DNA of 64,000 bases from Sulfopaludibacter sp963815475. Its GTDB lineage: Bacteria; Acidobacteriota; Terriglobia; Bryobacterales; Bryobacteraceae. The stretch is from NCBI GenBank assembly GCA_963815475.1, contig CAWFHD010000001.1, forward strand, positions 1,116,001 to 1,180,000. Reading direction: 5' to 3'. The position numbers and the translations under genes were made by a program. The notes beneath the pieces are model-generated. The model was not told where the DNA came from. It did not search any database and saw nothing but the letters and a program-made list of their open reading frames with translations. Shown here in pieces: positions 60,749 to 64,000 of this stretch (position 1 is the first letter of the stretch; every line of letters starts with the position of its first letter).

Positions 60749-62329
60749 TTACTTCGCCATCAGTCGCGCCGCGTTCTCCATGAACAAGTCGCAGTAGGAA
60801 CGCCGCAGGCCCTCTTTTGCTACCGGACCCGTGTCCAGGAATTGTATGTACGCCCGTGTCAAGGTGTCGAATTTGGGCCACACCGGCAATTGCCCACCGT
60901 TTGGATCGCCGGTCTTTGCGAAATTAGTCCAGTATTGCTGCATCGCGCCGGAAACCTGCGTGTCCACGGCATTTGCGACTTGAGGCGGAAGACCAGGAAT
61001 GACGAGGGGCCGGTCGAGGTTCCCAAAGACGTAAGGTAGTTCCGCTGCGTGAATCGCTCCATACGCTTCTCTTCCAGGGGACACACGGGCGAACTCATAC
61101 TGGTATGCCGGATTTCCTGCCGCGACATGCCAGGCCAATTGCTCCACCGCCGGGCAGCGGAACGAAGTGTCCCCGGCCCACTGATTTGCTGGCGTCCCGT
61201 AGACCGGATCTCCTCCTCCCATGTACAATTCCTGTGCCCGCCCGGCGAGTGGCCCGTATGCCTCTTCGATAGCCTTTTTCAAATCTTTGGGGGAAGGGAT
61301 CGGCGGAAATCGATCGCGCGAATTGCTGCCGTGCAGCAGACCGACATGATGCTCCATTCCCTTCGCAAACAGTTCGGCCGGCATCTGTGGGAAAACATAA
61401 CGATCGACCGTGATGCCCAGGTTTGGAAAACTGATCCAAAGCGCTACAGAGTGGTCTGGCTCCGCTTTCAAAATATCGGCCGCGGAAACCGCGCGTATAT
61501 CCTTTACGGACGCACCGGCTGGAATCTTCCAATTCGCCGCAAACATTTCTCCCCGTTTCTCTGCCTGGTGCAGCGTCAGGGGATCACTGAGTTCTACCAC
61601 CGAACCGCTCTGAGCGATCACCCGCCGGAACAATCCCTGCGATAGCGGTGATGTCATCAGAACGCTTACATCCAGCGATCCGGCGGACTCCCCAAAGATG
61701 GTTACGTTATTCGCATCGCCGCCGAACTTCGCAGCATTATCCCGCACCCACTTGAGCGCGGCAATCTGGTCGAGAATTCCTTGATTTCCCGACGTGTGGT
61801 GAGGCGACTCGCGTGTCAACGCCGGATGCGAAAAGAAACCAAACGGCCCCAGTCGGTAGTTTAGCGATACCAGCACTACGCCGTGGCGGGCCAGGCTTTC
61901 GCCATCGTAAGTGGCATCGGAGCCTCCACCGCCTAAATTCTCTCCCCCGTGGATATAGACCATCACCGGCTTTTGCGACGTGCTGTGCCATTCCGGCGTC
62001 CAGACATTCAAGTAGAGGCAATCTTCTTGGGAGAGTTGCGCGTTGGAGATTCGAGCTGCGTGCGGTGACGAATTCTGAACTTGTGCGCATAGCGGCCCAA
62101 ACACGGTGGCGTCACGCACACCAGCCCACGATCTCACCGGCATTGGCTCGCGCCAGCGGAGCTCGCCCACCGGAGGCGCCGCGTAGGGGATGCCCTTAAA
62201 CACAGCTCCGCCTTTGTCGAGTGTTGCGCCTCGAACTTGTCCGCCGGTGACCTTGACGATTAGGCCAGAGTCTGCGGCGGTCGCTGGAATCGCGGCGAAC
62301 GCCACGCATATCAAGACGAATGTCTTCAT
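60749..62329 (-). CDS. Type B carboxylesterase, exported
   Basis: A 526-residue alpha/beta hydrolase (signal peptide TFVLICVAFAAIPATAA) cleaving carboxylic esters. Seen: oxyanion-hole region VMVYIHGGENLGGGGSD, the FGPLCAQ and EDCLYLNVWTP segments, and nucleophile Ser215 in FGESAGSLD. AAGGAG precedes the ATG by 8 bases. It stands between two di-heme cytochrome genes on the same strand. Confidence 0.92.
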   Translation of the reverse strand: MKTFVLICVAFAAIPATAADSGLIVKVTGGQVRGATLDKGGAVFKGIPYAAPPVGELRWREPMPVRSWAGVRDATVFGPLCAQVQNSSPHAARISNAQLSQEDCLYLNVWTPEWHSTSQKPVMVYIHGGENLGGGGSDATYDGESLARHGVVLVSLNYRLGPFGFFSHPALTRESPHHTSGNQGILDQIAALKWVRDNAAKFGGDANNVTIFGESAGSLDVSVLMTSPLSQGLFRRVIAQSGSVVELSDPLTLHQAEKRGEMFAANWKIPAGASVKDIRAVSAADILKAEPDHSVALWISFPNLGITVDRYVFPQMPAELFAKGMEHHVGLLHGSNSRDRFPPIPSPKDLKKAIEEAYGPLAGRAQELYMGGGDPVYGTPANQWAGDTSFRCPAVEQLAWHVAAGNPAYQYEFARVSPGREAYGAIHAAELPYVFGNLDRPLVIPGLPPQVANAVDTQVSGAMQQYWTNFAKTGDPNGGQLPVWPKFDTLTRAYIQFLDTGPVAKEGLRRSYCDLFMENAARLMAK

Positions 62330-62473
62330 CGCATCGGCTCCTTCGCCGGCGTATCGGCCTAGTCTATCAACTAAAGACGTTAGCCGCGATTAACAAAATG
62401 TTTCTCGGTCCACCTTGACGCCGGACTTTGGCGGACAGCGGTGCGGATGTTCCAGCGATGGATCCCAGCGATG

Positions 62474-62524
62474 GATCCTCTCTAGTCGCAAAGGGTAATC
62501 TACCCTTTGCCGTTAGAGAGGATC
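62474..62524. repeat. 51-bp hairpin element, copy 2
   Basis: Outer arms GATCCTCTCTA / TAGAGAGGATC, a 3-base mismatch, inner arms GCAAAGGGTA / TACCCTTTGC, loop ATC. Clearly related to the element at 59095-59144; a 13-base direct duplication (CAGCGATGGATCC) lies just before it. Confidence 0.85.
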
Positions 62525-62612
62525 TATCGCCTCGTCGGGCGGAGATCAAGCATACCGCGTGTCACGGGCGAGTGGTTGGCATTACGAAGGATTTCCTCGA
62601 CCAGATTCAACC

Positions 62613-64000
62613 TCAGAGCGTTTTGAGAAATGCAATCAACGCTCGCTTGTCCGCGGGTGTCAACTCCAGGCCGAACGGATGGCCCTTGATAGCGCGCGTC
62701 TTTACTTCATACCCTTTGAAAGCCGTCGGGACATAGGCATCCCTCAAACGATGCGGGTCAAACCAGTCTTCGAGCGTCGCCACCGAGCCGCTGTGTTCGA
62801 ACGGGCCACGATACCAGACACCCTTGAGTGACGGTACCTTGTAGTACCCGGTGCCGCGCCGGGTCTTCGTGGTCAGGTTGGGATCAGTGCCGAGAGAGAG
62901 GGGCAGAATGTCGTAGTTCTTCCAATGCGCTTCCGGAACACTAAAGCCTTCGGCAGGCGTTAGCTTGTTGTTGGTATAGAGCGGGGGAGTATGACACCCT
63001 GCACAGCCCTCGCGCTCGAACACCGTCTGACCGCGGATCGTCAGGCTGTTACGCTTATTCGGATTCGGAGGGGGTTGAAGGGCATACAAGTACAGCGCCA
63101 GCGCATAAAGTTGCTCATCGCTATATCTGGATTGGCCCTCGTCGGTGGGATTGGGAAATTGGCCGAGTTGATCCATCGGTCTAAAGTTGCCAAACGTAGA
63201 CAGATCGTCACCGCCTTGATTCAGCGCCGCATAACGCATCAGGTCAGCGATTGAGCGGTGCTGCTGAAGACCGGTACGGTCAAGATAACGTCGATCTCTT
63301 ACACCAATAAGATCGGGAACCTGCACGGGAGAAAACGGGCTGGCACGTTGACGGGCCATAACACCGGGCGGAATAGCTTCATGGACTCCGGCTATTTCAT
63401 CAAGGCTCATTTCCGCAATCCTTGCTTGGGGATCAACGCGCAGCCACGGAGCAGCATACAGAAATGACTGGAACGAACGGGCCTCCTGCAGCGTATTGCG
63501 CGCCCGTATGTCGTACGCGAATACTTTATCGAATGGAAAATTACCTTGGGCGCCCTTGAGGAAGCCGCCATCCGGCATTACACGCGTGTGACAGAAAGTG
63601 CATGCGAATGATCCCAGTTCGACTTGGCCCTTTGTTCTCACAACATATCGAACATTCGGCATCGTTCCATCCTTTGCAGCAAAGCCCCCGATGCGTTTGT
63701 GCCATGCCGGATCCCTCACGTCACTTACACGGATCAGGCTATTTGTGTCGTAGCTGGTAGGAGCATTGAAGACGACGCTCCCCGCTTGAATCCAGTCCGC
63801 CTCAGTCTTTAGAGGTGGCTTGTGATCCGTGTCGTCCCAAAGGATTACTGGCTGCTGCCGCTTAATCCACTCCAGGTACCCTGGCGGCTCGTGTCCCGGG
63901 GCATAGACGGGGTAGGACTTGAATATGGGCCGGACCCGAATCCTGTAATAATACTGACTTGGGACAAACCGAGGTGATCCGGCTGGGTCTGCAAGCGGTA
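62613..64000 (-). CDS. Di-heme c-type cytochrome, paralogue 3 (5' end beyond window)
   Basis: The reading frame is open through the window edge, so the first about 50 residues including the signal peptide are missing. The visible part begins ADPAGSPRFVPSQYYYRIRV and aligns with paralogue 2 through YPVYAPGHEPPGYLEW and DWIQAGSVVFNAP. Heme sites are CTFCHTRVMPDG and CAGCHTPPLYTNNKLTP. The GTG at 63719 is internal, not the true start. Confidence 0.88.
   Translation of the reverse strand, partial: PLADPAGSPRFVPSQYYYRIRVRPIFKSYPVYAPGHEPPGYLEWIKRQQPVILWDDTDHKPPLKTEADWIQAGSVVFNAPTSYDTNSLIRVSDVRDPAWHKRIGGFAAKDGTMPNVRYVVRTKGQVELGSFACTFCHTRVMPDGGFLKGAQGNFPFDKVFAYDIRARNTLQEARSFQSFLYAAPWLRVDPQARIAEMSLDEIAGVHEAIPPGVMARQRASPFSPVQVPDLIGVRDRRYLDRTGLQQHRSIADLMRYAALNQGGDDLSTFGNFRPMDQLGQFPNPTDEGQSRYSDEQLYALALYLYALQPPPNPNKRNSLTIRGQTVFEREGCAGCHTPPLYTNNKLTPAEGFSVPEAHWKNYDILPLSLGTDPNLTTKTRRGTGYYKVPSLKGVWYRGPFEHSGSVATLEDWFDPHRLRDAYVPTAFKGYEVKTRAIKGHPFGLELTPADKRALIAFLKTL

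Noticed and set aside
63719..63719. GTG at 63719 as the start of the third cytochrome
   Set aside because: The frame stays open to the window edge and aligns with the N-terminal part of its paralogues.
1..64000. tRNA, rRNA, prophage, transposase or microcompartment shell genes
   Set aside because: None was recognised on either strand; a tRNA scan and profile searches would be needed to exclude small ones.

Overview
The window is 64 kb of GC-rich DNA from an Acidobacteriota genome, most likely of the Solibacter/Bryobacter type. The evidence is family content: four TIGR03435 proteins, a TIGR03437 C-terminal domain behind nine IPT/TIG-like repeats, two very large TonB-dependent receptors with an N-terminal carboxypeptidase-like domain, S10 peptidases, DUF4331, and two ECF sigma/anti-sigma modules. 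No rRNA, tRNA, CRISPR array, prophage or intact transposase was recognised. The species is inferred, not proven.

Layout. 1-20 kb mixes core genes (DinG-type helicase, QueD, ferredoxin, GalU, GlcD, precorrin-2 dehydrogenase, Der GTPase) with deoxysugar/glycan genes (GH95 fucosidase, GH27 alpha-galactosidase, fucose-isomerase-like protein, rhamnulokinase). Two of these genes, the helicase and the kinase, each carry one single-base frameshift. Between der and the GH27 gene lies a 395-bp spacer with strong stems and two tiny ORFs with very good Shine-Dalgarno sites. 19-26 kb holds a tandem S10 peptidase pair whose first member lacks two of the three triad residues, then an rpiB-deoC-rsbU row on the minus strand. 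RpiB and DeoC have N-terminal extensions resembling those of cargo enzymes of sugar-phosphate bacterial microcompartments. 26-32 kb is a TonB receptor divergent from a LacI regulator and a NicO-type metal exporter, with a palindrome and a good promoter between them. 32-38 kb has an OmpA lipoprotein, a secreted protein made of sixteen near-identical 18-residue repeats, an ExeA-type ATPase, IF-3 with a repetitive tail, and an ABC-2 exporter. 38-47 kb has the two sigma/anti-sigma modules around HEAT, TPR and DUF4331 genes. 47-53 kb is a TIGR03435 cluster with degenerate dispersed repeats in its spacers. 53-64 kb has a second TonB receptor flanked by inverted repeats and three paralogous di-heme cytochromes around a carboxylesterase, with hairpin elements between them.

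How the genes fit together. Secreted glycosidases and the outer-membrane receptors suggest capture and breakdown of plant or microbial polysaccharide; the isomerase and kinase suggest deoxysugar catabolism; RpiB and DeoC handle pentose phosphates. Several apparently young repeats (54-bp tandem array, 102-bp dispersed pair, about 150-bp inverted pair, 50-bp hairpins) point to active rearrangement in the right half of the window.
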